From NCBI GenBank assembly GCA_910577565.1, contig CAJTNJ010000003.1:62001-126000 (forward strand): 64,000 bases of DNA, given 5' to 3'. The notes under the pieces were generated by a model that was given only the letters and a program-made list of their open reading frames with translations, was not told the origin of the DNA and did not search any database. Source of the DNA: an uncultured Oscillospiraceae bacterium (GTDB taxonomy: Bacteria; Bacillota; Clostridia; Oscillospirales; Ruminococcaceae). Below, in pieces: positions 42,871 to 52,491 of this stretch (the stretch's first letter is position 1; each line of letters begins with the position of its first letter). Both the position numbers and the translations under genes were made by a program.

Positions 42871-43514
42871 TGAAAAGACTTTGTATTTTTGATTTGGATG
42901 GTACCCTTCTTGACACAATAGAAGACATTGCCCATGCTTTTAACAATGCTCTTGTGAAAAGTGGCTTACCGACACACGATATATCAAAATATCGCAAAAT
43001 GTTGGGCGACGGTATAATTAAATTGTCTATAAGAGCTACGGGACTTACACCTGATGATGATAAATTTAAAGCTATCGTTGACGATTTTTTCTGCTTTTAT
43101 GGCAAATGCAATTCAAAATATACTAAATGCTATGAGGGCATACCGGAGCTTTTAGATAATTTGCAGAACAACTCAGTTAAAATTGCTGTTCTTTCAAATA
43201 AACCCGATTTATTTGTTAAAACTTTAGTTGCTAAACATTTAGGCAATATAAATTTTTCTTATATTCAAGGAGGTTTGGAATCAGTACCTCTTAAACCAGA
43301 TCCGACTTCTGTGAATAACATTATTTTAAAGCTCAAAGTTTCAAAAGACGAAACACTATTTATAGGTGATTCTGTTGTTGATGTTGAAACGGCAAAAAGA
43401 GCACATGTTTCTTGCGCTGCAGTTACATGGGGATTTCAATCAAAAGAAAGCCTAATAAATGCTAATCCTGAATATATAATTGGTAAACCAATTGATATAT
43501 TAAATTACATATAA
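42870..43514 (+). CDS. HAD family hydrolase, phosphoglycolate phosphatase-like
   Basis: A 214-residue HAD phosphatase. Motif I is FDLDGTLLDTIEDI, motif II IAVLSNKPD, and motif III/IV KPDPTSV with FIGDSVVDVETA. An alpha-helical cap follows motif I, as in Gph-type enzymes. The substrate is not determinable. Coupled to lysC by the TAATG overlap. Confidence 0.9.
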   Translation: MKRLCIFDLDGTLLDTIEDIAHAFNNALVKSGLPTHDISKYRKMLGDGIIKLSIRATGLTPDDDKFKAIVDDFFCFYGKCNSKYTKCYEGIPELLDNLQNNSVKIAVLSNKPDLFVKTLVAKHLGNINFSYIQGGLESVPLKPDPTSVNNIILKLKVSKDETLFIGDSVVDVETAKRAHVSCAAVTWGFQSKESLINANPEYIIGKPIDILNYI

Positions 43515-43527
43515 AGGAGAAGTTATT

Positions 43528-45177
43528 ATGCAAGCTATTTATAAAAATTATTGTGAAGAAGTTTTTGATGAAAATGGTGTTTTGCAAGATATTACCATAA
43601 AAGCGCCGGAAAATTTCAATTTTGGCTATGATGTCGTGGACGCAATAGCTAAGCAAGATCCATCTAAGCGAGCTCTTGTTTGGTGTGATATAAATGGCAA
43701 TGAACGCACATTTACGTTTGGCGAAATAAGTAAACTTTCCAATAGAGCGGCCAACTTTTTTATTTCTATAGGAGTTAAGCGTGGCGACTTTGTCTTGCTT
43801 ATTTTAAAACGCCATTATGAATATTGGTATATATTACCTGCTTTGCATAAAATTGGTGCAATAGCAATACCCGGAACGCACATGTTAACAAGTGATGATA
43901 TTGAATATAGAGTTAAGATGGCTGGCATTAATTGCATCGTTTTCACTACACAAAACGACATACCAAAGACAATTTTAGATATAAGGGAAAAATGTCCTAA
44001 TCTTGATAAACTTATTTCTGTTCGTGATGATGTAGAAGGCTGTGTTAATTTTTCAAAAGAATTGGATAATTATTCCGATGAATTAGAAAGAATACCTAAC
44101 AATATTAACGATTCTATGCTTGCTTATTTCACTTCTGGAACAACAGGTCACCCTAAACTGGTTGAGCATGCCTACTCCTATCCGCTTGGACATATTATAA
44201 CAAGTAAATATTGGCAAAATGTTGAATCAGATGGATTGCACCTTACAGTGTCTGATACCGGTTGGGCAAAGGCAGCATGGGGCAAAATATATGGTCAATG
44301 GTTAGCAGGAACAGCACTCATGGTATATGACTTTGATAAGTTTGTTGCAGATGATCTATTAAATGTAATCGAAAAATATCAAGTAACAACATTTTGTGCA
44401 CCACCGACTATATATAGATTTTTCATGAAAGAAGGTCTTGGAAACCACGACATATCATGTTTGCACTATGTCACAACTGCTGGTGAGGCGTTAAATTATG
44501 AGATAATAAAACAATTTAAAGATAAAACAGGGCTTCAAATTATGGAAGGCTTTGGCCAAACCGAAACTACCGCTATATTGATAAACAAAGTAGGATCTGA
44601 AATTAAGCCCGGTTCCATGGGAAAACCGTCGCCGCTTTATGACGTAGTTTTAGTTGATGAAAACTGTGAAGATGTTGGCAATAATGCTGTTGGTGAAATC
44701 TGCATACGTCTTCGTAAAAATAAGCCCCAATACGGATTGTTTAAAAGATATTACCATGATGATGTGCTAAATGAATATGTGTGGAGGGGCGGTGTATATC
44801 ATACAGGTGATACCGCAACTCGCGATGATAATGGATATTTTTGGTATGTAGGTAGGCTTGATGATATAATAAAGTCTAGTGGATATCGCATAGGTCCATT
44901 TGAGATTGAAAGTGTTCTTATGGAACACCCTGCTGTATTGGAATGTGGGATTGTAGGTGTGCCTGATGAGTTTAGAGGCCAAATCATCAAAGCAAATGTT
45001 GTTCTTACTAGTTCTTATGAAAAATCGGACGAGCTTGCAAAAGAACTTCAAGAATATGTAAAGAAAAAAACGGCGCCTTATAAATATCCTAGAATTATAG
45101 AGTTTATGGAAGAACTTCCTAAAACAATTTCTGGTAAAATAAGAAGAAATATTTTAAGAGAAAATAAAGAACAATAA
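43528..45177 (+). CDS. AMP-forming acyl-CoA synthetase
   Basis: A 549-residue ANL-superfamily enzyme that activates a carboxylate through an acyl-AMP. The P-loop is LAYFTSGTTGHPKLVEHA; also seen are GFGQTETTAIL, YHTGDTATRDDNGYFWYVGR and the C-terminal KTISGKIRRNIL lysine motif. Length and start resemble medium-chain acyl-CoA/acetyl-CoA synthetase relatives; the substrate is unknown. RBS AAAGGAG. Last gene of the hom-to-acs run. Confidence 0.9.
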   Translation: MQAIYKNYCEEVFDENGVLQDITIKAPENFNFGYDVVDAIAKQDPSKRALVWCDINGNERTFTFGEISKLSNRAANFFISIGVKRGDFVLLILKRHYEYWYILPALHKIGAIAIPGTHMLTSDDIEYRVKMAGINCIVFTTQNDIPKTILDIREKCPNLDKLISVRDDVEGCVNFSKELDNYSDELERIPNNINDSMLAYFTSGTTGHPKLVEHAYSYPLGHIITSKYWQNVESDGLHLTVSDTGWAKAAWGKIYGQWLAGTALMVYDFDKFVADDLLNVIEKYQVTTFCAPPTIYRFFMKEGLGNHDISCLHYVTTAGEALNYEIIKQFKDKTGLQIMEGFGQTETTAILINKVGSEIKPGSMGKPSPLYDVVLVDENCEDVGNNAVGEICIRLRKNKPQYGLFKRYYHDDVLNEYVWRGGVYHTGDTATRDDNGYFWYVGRLDDIIKSSGYRIGPFEIESVLMEHPAVLECGIVGVPDEFRGQIIKANVVLTSSYEKSDELAKELQEYVKKKTAPYKYPRIIEFMEELPKTISGKIRRNILRENKEQ

Positions 45178-45495
45178 TTATATAATATACATATAAAACC
45201 AAGCGGCTACTTTTAATATGTTTGTTGGAAAAATTTTTAATAATGGTATCTTTTTTGTTTTTAAGTATTTTTTATAATAAGTAATTTTTAATTTGGTATT
45301 TCCGCCTTTTTAACTTATTAATTTTTTATGTTATTATATTCTAACAGAAATTTTTTGATGGATTAACCAAAACCTTCAAGATATACTTCAAAAATGTGTT
45401 AATTATTGGTTGCTAGCTGCTTAGTTGTGCAAGAAAAAATTTATATATATATATATTATATTTCTGTGTTGTTAAATAATAAGGAGATAACAAAA
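45178..45495. other. Intergenic leader region ahead of metK
   Basis: About 320 AT-rich bases. I find no SAM-I or related riboswitch core and no confident promoter. The metK RBS (AAGGAG, 45481-45486) is the only clear signal. Confidence 0.4.
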
Positions 45496-46680
45496 ATGTC
45501 AAAATGTTATTTTACGTCTGAATCTGTAACTGAAGGTCATCCTGATAAAATATGCGATCAAATATCCGATGCTGTTTTAGATGAAATTTTAAAAAAAGAC
45601 CCTAAAGCAAGAGTAGCATGTGAAACTGTTTGCACTACTGGTATGGTAATGCTAATGGGAGAAATAACAACAAATTGTTATGTAGATATTCCTAAAATAG
45701 CAAGGAGTGTATTAAAAGATATAGGCTATGATTGTGCTAAATATGGGTTTGATTTTAAAACTTGTGCTGTGTTGTCGAATATTGATGAACAATCTTCAGA
45801 TATTGCTATTGGCGTTAATAACTCTTTAGAAAATAGAGAAGGTGGCAGTTTCGATCTTGGTGCCGGTGACCAAGGCATGATGTTTGGTTTTGCATGTGAC
45901 GAAACTCCTGAACTTATGCCAATGCCAATTTCATATGCCCACAAACTTGCAAAAAGATTGGCGGAAGTTAGAAAAGATAAAACTTTAACTTATTTAAGGC
46001 CAGACGGAAAAACTCAAGTAACTATAGAATATGAAAATGGCAAACCTGTAGCTGTTGATACTATTGTAATATCAACTCAGCACAATGAAGAGGTTGAGCT
46101 GGAACAGATCCGGCAAGATTTGATAAAATATGTAATAAAACCAATAATTCCAGCTGATTTGATGTTAAGTACAACAAAAATATTTATCAATCCAACTGGC
46201 AGATTTGTTATAGGTGGTCCCACAGCAGATAGTGGGCTTACCGGAAGAAAGATTATTGTAGATACTTATGGTGGATATTCCAGGCATGGTGGAGGAGCTT
46301 TTTCCGGTAAAGATCCCACTAAAGTAGACAGAAGTGCTGCTTATGCGGCGAGGCATGTTGCTAAAAACATCGTTGCTGCAAAACTGGCAAGACAGTGTGA
46401 AGTCCAAATAGCATATGCAATTGGTGTTGCACACCCTGTTTCAATCATGGTAGATACTTTTGGTAGCGGAGTCTATGATGATGAAATATTGGAAAAATCA
46501 GTTGAAAAAGTTTTTGATCTAAGACCTGCGTCTATTATTGATTCACTTGACCTTAGAAGACCAATTTATAAAGATCTTGCTGTATATGGACATTTTGGGC
46601 GAAGTGATCTTGAGTTGCCTTGGGAGAAAACCGATCGTGTTGAAGAACTTAAAAATGCCGTTAAAGAACTAATAGCTTAA
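45496..46680 (+). CDS. metK: S-adenosylmethionine synthetase
   Basis: A 394-residue MAT enzyme making SAM from Met and ATP. Signatures: SESVTEGHPDKICDQISDA at the start, GAGDQGMMFGFA, and GGGAFSGKDPTKVDRSAAYAA. I place the start at ATG 45496, with AAGGAG 9 bases upstream; the longer frame from 45406 adds a non-conserved leader. A terminator follows. Confidence 0.97.
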   Translation: MSKCYFTSESVTEGHPDKICDQISDAVLDEILKKDPKARVACETVCTTGMVMLMGEITTNCYVDIPKIARSVLKDIGYDCAKYGFDFKTCAVLSNIDEQSSDIAIGVNNSLENREGGSFDLGAGDQGMMFGFACDETPELMPMPISYAHKLAKRLAEVRKDKTLTYLRPDGKTQVTIEYENGKPVAVDTIVISTQHNEEVELEQIRQDLIKYVIKPIIPADLMLSTTKIFINPTGRFVIGGPTADSGLTGRKIIVDTYGGYSRHGGGAFSGKDPTKVDRSAAYAARHVAKNIVAAKLARQCEVQIAYAIGVAHPVSIMVDTFGSGVYDDEILEKSVEKVFDLRPASIIDSLDLRRPIYKDLAVYGHFGRSDLELPWEKTDRVEELKNAVKELIA

Positions 46681-46699
46681 ATTAATTTTTAAATGTTTC

Positions 46700-46747
46700 T
46701 AACAGTATGTATATATTAATATGCATGCTGTTAATTTTTATTTTTTC
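46700..46747 (+). terminator. Terminator of metK
   Basis: TAACAGTATG pairs with CATGCTGTTA (one T-G) around a loop, followed by ATTTTTATTTTTT. Confidence 0.75.
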
Positions 46748-46794
46748 ACATATGTGGCCTTTTAACATATAATAAACAAAAGGGGTAGATACAT

Positions 46795-47133
46795 ATGGAA
46801 TTTATATCTTATGGTATATTGTTATTGGCAGCATTTATTGGTTTTATTCATATTTTTGATGTAATTGAAAGGTGGATTATAAGATCAAACCAGCCGGTTA
46901 GCAGTATAGTCATAGTTCCGCTTGAAGGTCATATAGATGAAATTGAAATGTTAGCGCGAGAATTCAGATCAAAATATCGTAAAAATGATAATACGAGCTT
47001 ATTATTTGTTGATGTTGGAATGGATAAAGAAACCCGTGATATTTGTGAGACTTTTTGTGGGGATTATTCGGATGTGTTGCTTTGCGATGATTGTCAAGTT
47101 TATAATTTGCTAAAAATGAGTATAGCAAAATAA
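46795..47133 (+). CDS. Small membrane-anchored protein, conserved in clostridia, unknown
   Basis: A 112-residue protein with one N-terminal helix (ISYGILLLAAFIGFIHIF) and a small alpha/beta domain (SSIVIVPLEGHIDEIE; LLFVDVGMDKETRDICETF; CQVYNLL) that looks like a simplified Rossmann-like or glycosyltransferase-type core. RBS AAGGGG. I know it only as a recurring hypothetical protein near recD2 in clostridia. Confidence 0.75.
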   Translation: MEFISYGILLLAAFIGFIHIFDVIERWIIRSNQPVSSIVIVPLEGHIDEIEMLAREFRSKYRKNDNTSLLFVDVGMDKETRDICETFCGDYSDVLLCDDCQVYNLLKMSIAK

Positions 47134-47343
47134 TAATTATTGTATAATTCAAATGTCTTAGAGCTTTATAATTAAAACAACAGCTTTTTTATATGTTTTA
47201 AAATTTATGTTATAACTAAGCATTGTTATTGCATGCTGCAATTATTTTATAAACGAAATGTTTTTTTAGGCAAGTTATAATTTACAACCTTAAAAATTAG
47301 TAGTATACTTAAAATATAGAATTACTAGTTTAAGGGAGAAAAA

Positions 47344-49554
47344 ATGGAGGATAACTTAATAAGTTTAGACTATACTGTAGAGGAAGTTATCTTTAAAAAC
47401 GAAGACACAGGTTTTGCGGTAATAAGCGGTGTCGTTGACAATTTAATGGTTGTGGCAGTTGGCGATCTTGCAGCTGTTGAAGTAGGTGAGCAACTGACTG
47501 TTACTGGATTTTATACTGATCACCCAAGTTATGGCACTCAGTTTAAGGTTAAGTTATTTGAGAGAAAGCTTCCTACTACAGAAAGGGCAATAAGAAAGTT
47601 TTTGGCTTCTGGTGTTATAAAGGGAGTTGGGCCTGTTCTTGCCGAGCGCATAGTAAATTGTTTTGGGAAAGATACATTAAAGATTATTGAGAATGATCCC
47701 GATTGTCTTTCTAGCGTAAAAGGTATCTCACCGAGCAAAATTAGCAAGATTAAAGATGAATTTGATAAATTATTTGCTATGAGAAGACTCATGATATTTT
47801 TAGAAGAGTTTGGAGTCAAGTCAAGCGTAAGCTTTAAAGCCTGGAGCAAGTGGGGAGTGTTTTCACTTGAGCTAATAAAGAAAAATCCATATAAGCTTTG
47901 CAGTGAAGGTATAGATTTGTCTTTTTCGGTTGCCGATGAAATTGCAACCAAAATGAGTATTGCGCAAAACGACAGCTCTAGAATCGCTTCCGGCATAGAA
48001 TATATTTTGCGGTATAATGCTAAAGAAAACGGTCATACATGTGTTCCAAGGCTAAGCATTTTGCCAGTTGCACATAATTTGTTAGGCGTAAATAGAGAAG
48101 AGATTGAGCTTGAAATAGATAAAATGATAGATATGTCAAGAATTTATTCCTGTAGTATGGGAAAAGAAATGTTGTTTTTGCCTTCTTACTATTTTGCGGA
48201 AAATTACATAGCAAACCGCATAGCAAACCTTTTGTCAAATTTTGAAGATATAGAAAACGATGTACTTGAAACGCTCATTGATTTTGAAGAAGAACAAATG
48301 GGCATTAATTTTGCAAGGCTACAGAGGAAAGCTATAAAAGAGGCAATATGTAATGGCATATTTATATTAAGCGGAGGACCTGGAACGGGAAAGACAACCA
48401 TATTAAATGCTGTTATTTCTATTTTGGAGCAAAAGGGTTTAGATATAGCCATTTGTGCACCAACTGGACGAGCTGCCAAGAGGTTGTCTGAAGTTAGTGG
48501 GAAAAATGCAATAACAATTCACAGATTGCTTGGTGTGCAAACAAGAGAAGAAGATAAAAGAGAATTTGTGCACAACGAAAAGAATTTGTTAAAGCATGAT
48601 GTTATAATAATAGATGAGATGTCTATGGTTGATAGTTTGCTTTTTTATGATCTTTTAAAAGGAACAAAAAATGATTGCAAATTCATTTTAACTGGAGATC
48701 ATCATCAATTGCCTTCAGTTTCAGCCGGAAATGTCTTAAAAGAACTAATTGCGAGCGATTGCATACCAAATGTTGAACTTCGCGATATTTTTAGACAGTC
48801 AGCAAAAAGTTTGATAATAACAAATGCTCATGCAATAATTAACGACGAACTTCCTGAGCTTTTTAGAACAGACAGCGACTTCTTCTTTTTGGGAAGGAAC
48901 ACTAAAGAGTCTGTTACAAGCACAATTGTTGATTTGTGTTTTAGACGACTGCCAAATTCATATGGATATAGGCCTATAGAAGATATACAGGTTGTGTGTC
49001 CATCTAAAAAAGGCATAGATGGAACAATAAATATTAATAATGAGCTTCAAAAGCATATTAACCCAAAAGCTAAAGGTAAATCTGAATTTAGTTTTGGCGC
49101 TTATACTTTTCGTGAAGGCGATAAAGTTATGCAGATTAAAAATAATTATGATATTGCGTGGACAAGCAATGGCGAAGATGGAACAGGGATATTTAATGGC
49201 GATATAGGTATTATTAAGGAAATAAGAAAGTTAAGTGGAACATTAAAAATTGATTTTGAAGGGAAAATTGCTGAATATACAATTGAGATGGCAAGAGAGA
49301 TAGAGCTTGCTTATGCAATAACCATACATAAAAGCCAGGGCAATGAATTTAGGTGTGTTATAATGCCAGTGTTAAATAAAAGTACAGAGTTTTACAACAG
49401 AAATCTTCTTTATACCGGTATCACAAGAGCTCGTGAAAATCTTATATTAGTTGGTTCGTCAGACAGCGTCGCAAATATGTCAAGGCAGATTAAGGTTAAT
49501 TATAGATATACAGGACTTAAGGAATTTATAATAAAATGTGTAATAAAGGAGTAG
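47344..49554 (+). CDS. recD2: RecD2-type SF1B DNA helicase
   Basis: A 736-residue 5'-3' helicase. The N-terminal OB and helix-hairpin-helix region (FLASGVIKGVGPVLAERIV) marks RecD2 rather than RecD. Walker A is SGGPGTGKTTIL, Walker B VIIIDEMSMVD, with GDHHQLPSV and the SH3-like AITIHKSQGNEF near the end. It works in DNA repair and fork protection without RecBC. RBS AGGGAG. comF follows 4 bases later. Confidence 0.95.
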   Translation: MEDNLISLDYTVEEVIFKNEDTGFAVISGVVDNLMVVAVGDLAAVEVGEQLTVTGFYTDHPSYGTQFKVKLFERKLPTTERAIRKFLASGVIKGVGPVLAERIVNCFGKDTLKIIENDPDCLSSVKGISPSKISKIKDEFDKLFAMRRLMIFLEEFGVKSSVSFKAWSKWGVFSLELIKKNPYKLCSEGIDLSFSVADEIATKMSIAQNDSSRIASGIEYILRYNAKENGHTCVPRLSILPVAHNLLGVNREEIELEIDKMIDMSRIYSCSMGKEMLFLPSYYFAENYIANRIANLLSNFEDIENDVLETLIDFEEEQMGINFARLQRKAIKEAICNGIFILSGGPGTGKTTILNAVISILEQKGLDIAICAPTGRAAKRLSEVSGKNAITIHRLLGVQTREEDKREFVHNEKNLLKHDVIIIDEMSMVDSLLFYDLLKGTKNDCKFILTGDHHQLPSVSAGNVLKELIASDCIPNVELRDIFRQSAKSLIITNAHAIINDELPELFRTDSDFFFLGRNTKESVTSTIVDLCFRRLPNSYGYRPIEDIQVVCPSKKGIDGTININNELQKHINPKAKGKSEFSFGAYTFREGDKVMQIKNNYDIAWTSNGEDGTGIFNGDIGIIKEIRKLSGTLKIDFEGKIAEYTIEMAREIELAYAITIHKSQGNEFRCVIMPVLNKSTEFYNRNLLYTGITRARENLILVGSSDSVANMSRQIKVNYRYTGLKEFIIKCVIKE

Positions 49555-49558
49555 TATT

Positions 49559-50206
49559 ATGTTTATAAAACAAGTGTATCGTTGTCCATATTGCAATGTA
49601 AAAACCAGCAACGCAATATGCTGTAGCAGCTGTGCAGATGATTTGAAGCAGTTTGTAAATAATAAAACCGGAAAAACACCTTATTGTGACGAATTTTCAG
49701 CGCCACTTGTTTATGATGACATAGTTCGTGATGCAATCACTAGGTTTAAATTCAATGATTGTCCTGATTATCACGAAGGTTTTGCTCAGCTGATGTTAAG
49801 TTGTAATTTGTTTGATGCTGATATTATCATTTCGGTACCGTCGTTTAAGAAAAATAAAAAATACAATACATCGGCTTTACTTGCAAAATGTATTTCAAAA
49901 CAAATTGGAATTGACTATGAACCTAGGGCAGTGAAGAAGATAAGAGAAACAAAATTTCAACATCAATGCGACTTTAAACAAAGACTTACAAATCTTAACG
50001 ATTCTTTTGCTGCAAAGCCAAGAAAAGTATCTGGAAAGAATATTTTAATTTGCGATGATATAATCACGAGTGGTTCAACTATTGACGAAATTGCAAAGGC
50101 TTGCAAGCATGCTAGAGCAAATAAAGTTTATGCCATAGCTATTGCGATATCAAATGTAGCTTTTAATTATGAAAATAACAGAAATAATTTCAAAGATGAA
50201 CAATAA
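49559..50206 (+). CDS. comF: ComF family phosphoribosyltransferase-like protein
   Basis: A 215-residue ComF homologue. The N-terminal zinc-finger cysteines are CPYCNVK and CCSSCADD; the C-terminal PRTase domain shows FQHQCDFKQRLTNL and the PRPP loop ILICDDIITSGST. ComF is needed for DNA uptake in transformable relatives, but no other competence genes are in the window. RBS AAAGGAG, immediately behind recD2 and probably co-transcribed. Confidence 0.9.
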   Translation: MFIKQVYRCPYCNVKTSNAICCSSCADDLKQFVNNKTGKTPYCDEFSAPLVYDDIVRDAITRFKFNDCPDYHEGFAQLMLSCNLFDADIIISVPSFKKNKKYNTSALLAKCISKQIGIDYEPRAVKKIRETKFQHQCDFKQRLTNLNDSFAAKPRKVSGKNILICDDIITSGSTIDEIAKACKHARANKVYAIAIAISNVAFNYENNRNNFKDEQ

Positions 50207-50354
50207 TATGAAAATTAAGCATTTAAAAATTATAATTAAAAACGAAATAGGGGAATTTAAAAATAAAAATTGACTTTGCATAAAAAATTTTGTCTTTTTG
50301 CATATAATAATTCTGTTAATTAAATTGAATTATTTTGAAAAGGATGGATAATAA

Positions 50355-51362
50355 ATGGCAAAGTGCGATATAGGGATAGATTTAGGAACAACTAACATTA
50401 AAATTTTCATAAAAGATAAGGGCGTAGTTATAGACGAACCTTCTGTTGTAGCAGTTAAGAAGAAAACAAAAGAGTTAGTTGAAATAGGTAAAAAAGCTTA
50501 TGATATGATTGGCAAAAATCCCGATTCGATCCTTGTTAAATATCCGCTTACAACCGGTGTTATATCAGACTATTATTTAAACGAACTTATGATAAAAGAA
50601 TTGCTTTCAAGAGTAATTAAAAAATCGGTTAAAAAGCCCAGAATTTGCATTTGTGTGCACAGTTTAATTACAGATGTTGAAAGGCGTGCTGTTACGGAAG
50701 CAGCACTTGCATCCGGATGCGGAAAAGTTTTTTTGATTGAAGAGCCAATGGCTTCAGGTTTGGGTGCAGGTCTTGATATGTCAAACGCAAAAGGTTTCTT
50801 GGTGGTTAATATGGGTGGCGGAACAACCGATATAGCTGTTCTTTCTTTAAACGGCATTGTGCTAAGCAGGTCTATCAAAACAGGTGGTCAACGAATAGAT
50901 GAGATAATTCGAAAAAATATTGCAAGCAACCATAAATTATTAATTGGCAGATCAAGTGCGGAAAAAGCTAAAATTAAAATGGCCATAGCAAAACATCCTA
51001 AAAAATCGTTAGAATATGAACTTAAAGGCAGGGACCTTATAACGGGGCTTCCAAGATCAGTTGTAATTAATCAAGAAGACATTTATTGCCAAATGAAAGA
51101 GTCAATTGATGAGGTAATAAATAACATAAAAAATATTTTAGAGGAAACACCGCCTGAATTAGTAGGCGACATTTATGCAAGCGGCATTTTATTAACAGGT
51201 GGTGGAAGTTTAATAAATCAGCTTCCGGAACTAATTACCGAAAAGATTGGCGTGAAAGCTCGCTTAGCTGATGATCCAAAGGAGTGTGTTGTAAACGGTG
51301 TAGGTAAGTCTTTAGATTTGCTTGATGATTTTAGTTCAATTTTCTTGACTGCAACCGCTTAA
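50355..51362 (+). CDS. mreB: MreB/Mbl family rod-shape actin
   Basis: A 335-residue bacterial actin. Phosphate 1 loop is IDLGTTNIKIF and phosphate 2 loop VVNMGGGTTDIAVLSL; IEEPMASGLGAGLD and the adenosine motif LLTGGGSLINQLPELI complete the set. It guides peptidoglycan synthesis along the cell wall. No mreC or mreD adjoins, so this may be the Mbl or MreBH type. RBS AAGGATGG. Its end overlaps convergent mnmA by 4 bases. Confidence 0.93.
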   Translation: MAKCDIGIDLGTTNIKIFIKDKGVVIDEPSVVAVKKKTKELVEIGKKAYDMIGKNPDSILVKYPLTTGVISDYYLNELMIKELLSRVIKKSVKKPRICICVHSLITDVERRAVTEAALASGCGKVFLIEEPMASGLGAGLDMSNAKGFLVVNMGGGTTDIAVLSLNGIVLSRSIKTGGQRIDEIIRKNIASNHKLLIGRSSAEKAKIKMAIAKHPKKSLEYELKGRDLITGLPRSVVINQEDIYCQMKESIDEVINNIKNILEETPPELVGDIYASGILLTGGGSLINQLPELITEKIGVKARLADDPKECVVNGVGKSLDLLDDFSSIFLTATA

Positions 51363-52402
51363 TTGATAGTGCTTTTTATAATGCCGCCGCCAATAACAGT
51401 GTCGCCATCATAAAAAACAACAGATTGACCTGGCGCTATAAAATTATGTGGTTTTTCAAATATTACTTTTGCAGCATCATCTTTTGGCGTTATGGTTGCA
51501 AAACTAAGCAGTGATTTACTTCTTATTTTAACTTCTGCTTTTATATTGTTTGAAGGTTTTTTTATCTGCCAGCAAATATTTTTTGCTATAAGCCCCTTGC
51601 AAAATGTGTCGTCATAATCTACAAGTTGAATTGTGTTGTTATTAGCATCAATATTTTTTACAAACATAGGTTTTCCGAAAGAAACGCCCAATCCTTTTCT
51701 TTGACCAACTGTATAGTTCCAAATGCCAGTATGATTGCCAATAATATTGCCAGATTTGTCTATAAAATTACCCGGTGTTGGATTATAGCCGGTGTATTCT
51801 TTTAAGAAATCCGTATATTTGCCGTTTATAAAACAAACTTCCTGGCTGTCGGGTTTAGAAGCAGTATCTAATCCTATGTTAGCTGCCATTTTGCGAACTT
51901 GATCTTTGCTTAGATTTCCTAAAGGAAAAAGAATATTTTTTAGTTTGTTGTGTGTGATGGAATAGAGAAAATAGGATTGATCTTTATCTTTAGAGGCAGC
52001 CGTTTTTAGATGATAGTCTTGGTTTTCTTCTATTATGCGGGCATAGTGTCCGGTAGCCAGAAGATCAAAACCTAGTTTCATTGACTGCTCATAGAAAATG
52101 CCAAACTTTATTTCACGATTGCAAACTATACATGGGCTAGGTGTAAATCCATTTTTATATTGCGAAACAAAATTTTCAACTACAGCTTCTTTGAATTTTT
52201 TACTAAAATCAAATACCATATGAGGTATGCAAAGTTTTTTGCATACCTCTTTTGCATCGGATATATCATCCTCATTTGAGCGGTTATTTAATTTCCATAG
52301 GGTAAATGTTGCTCCTGTTACATCATATCCTTGATTTAGCAATATATAGGCAGCGACAGAGCTGTCGACACCGCCACTCATTGCTAAAAGAACTTTCTTC
52401 AA
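51359..52402 (-). CDS. mnmA: tRNA-specific 2-thiouridylase
   Basis: A 347-residue MnmA that makes s2U34 in Lys, Glu and Gln tRNAs. PP-loop AMSGGVDSSVAA at the start; catalytic Cys in CIVCNREIKFG and DSQEVCFINGKY; WNYTVGQRKGLGV follows. I place the start at TTG 52402 (KKVLLAMSGG), with GGGGGT 7 bases upstream; an in-frame TTG at 52417 has no RBS. Confidence 0.95.
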   Translation of the reverse strand: MKKVLLAMSGGVDSSVAAYILLNQGYDVTGATFTLWKLNNRSNEDDISDAKEVCKKLCIPHMVFDFSKKFKEAVVENFVSQYKNGFTPSPCIVCNREIKFGIFYEQSMKLGFDLLATGHYARIIEENQDYHLKTAASKDKDQSYFLYSITHNKLKNILFPLGNLSKDQVRKMAANIGLDTASKPDSQEVCFINGKYTDFLKEYTGYNPTPGNFIDKSGNIIGNHTGIWNYTVGQRKGLGVSFGKPMFVKNIDANNNTIQLVDYDDTFCKGLIAKNICWQIKKPSNNIKAEVKIRSKSLLSFATITPKDDAAKVIFEKPHNFIAPGQSVVFYDGDTVIGGGIIKSTIN

Positions 52403-52491
52403 TATATTTACCCCCAAAACTTGCTTTTTTATTGCAATTATGATTTAATTATTTTAACATAAACAAAAATTGTCCGCAACAGGGGTATTGT

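Noticed and set aside
45178..45495. SAM riboswitch ahead of metK
   Set aside because: None of the conserved SAM-I helices or loop sequences is present, and no terminator hairpin precedes the RBS.
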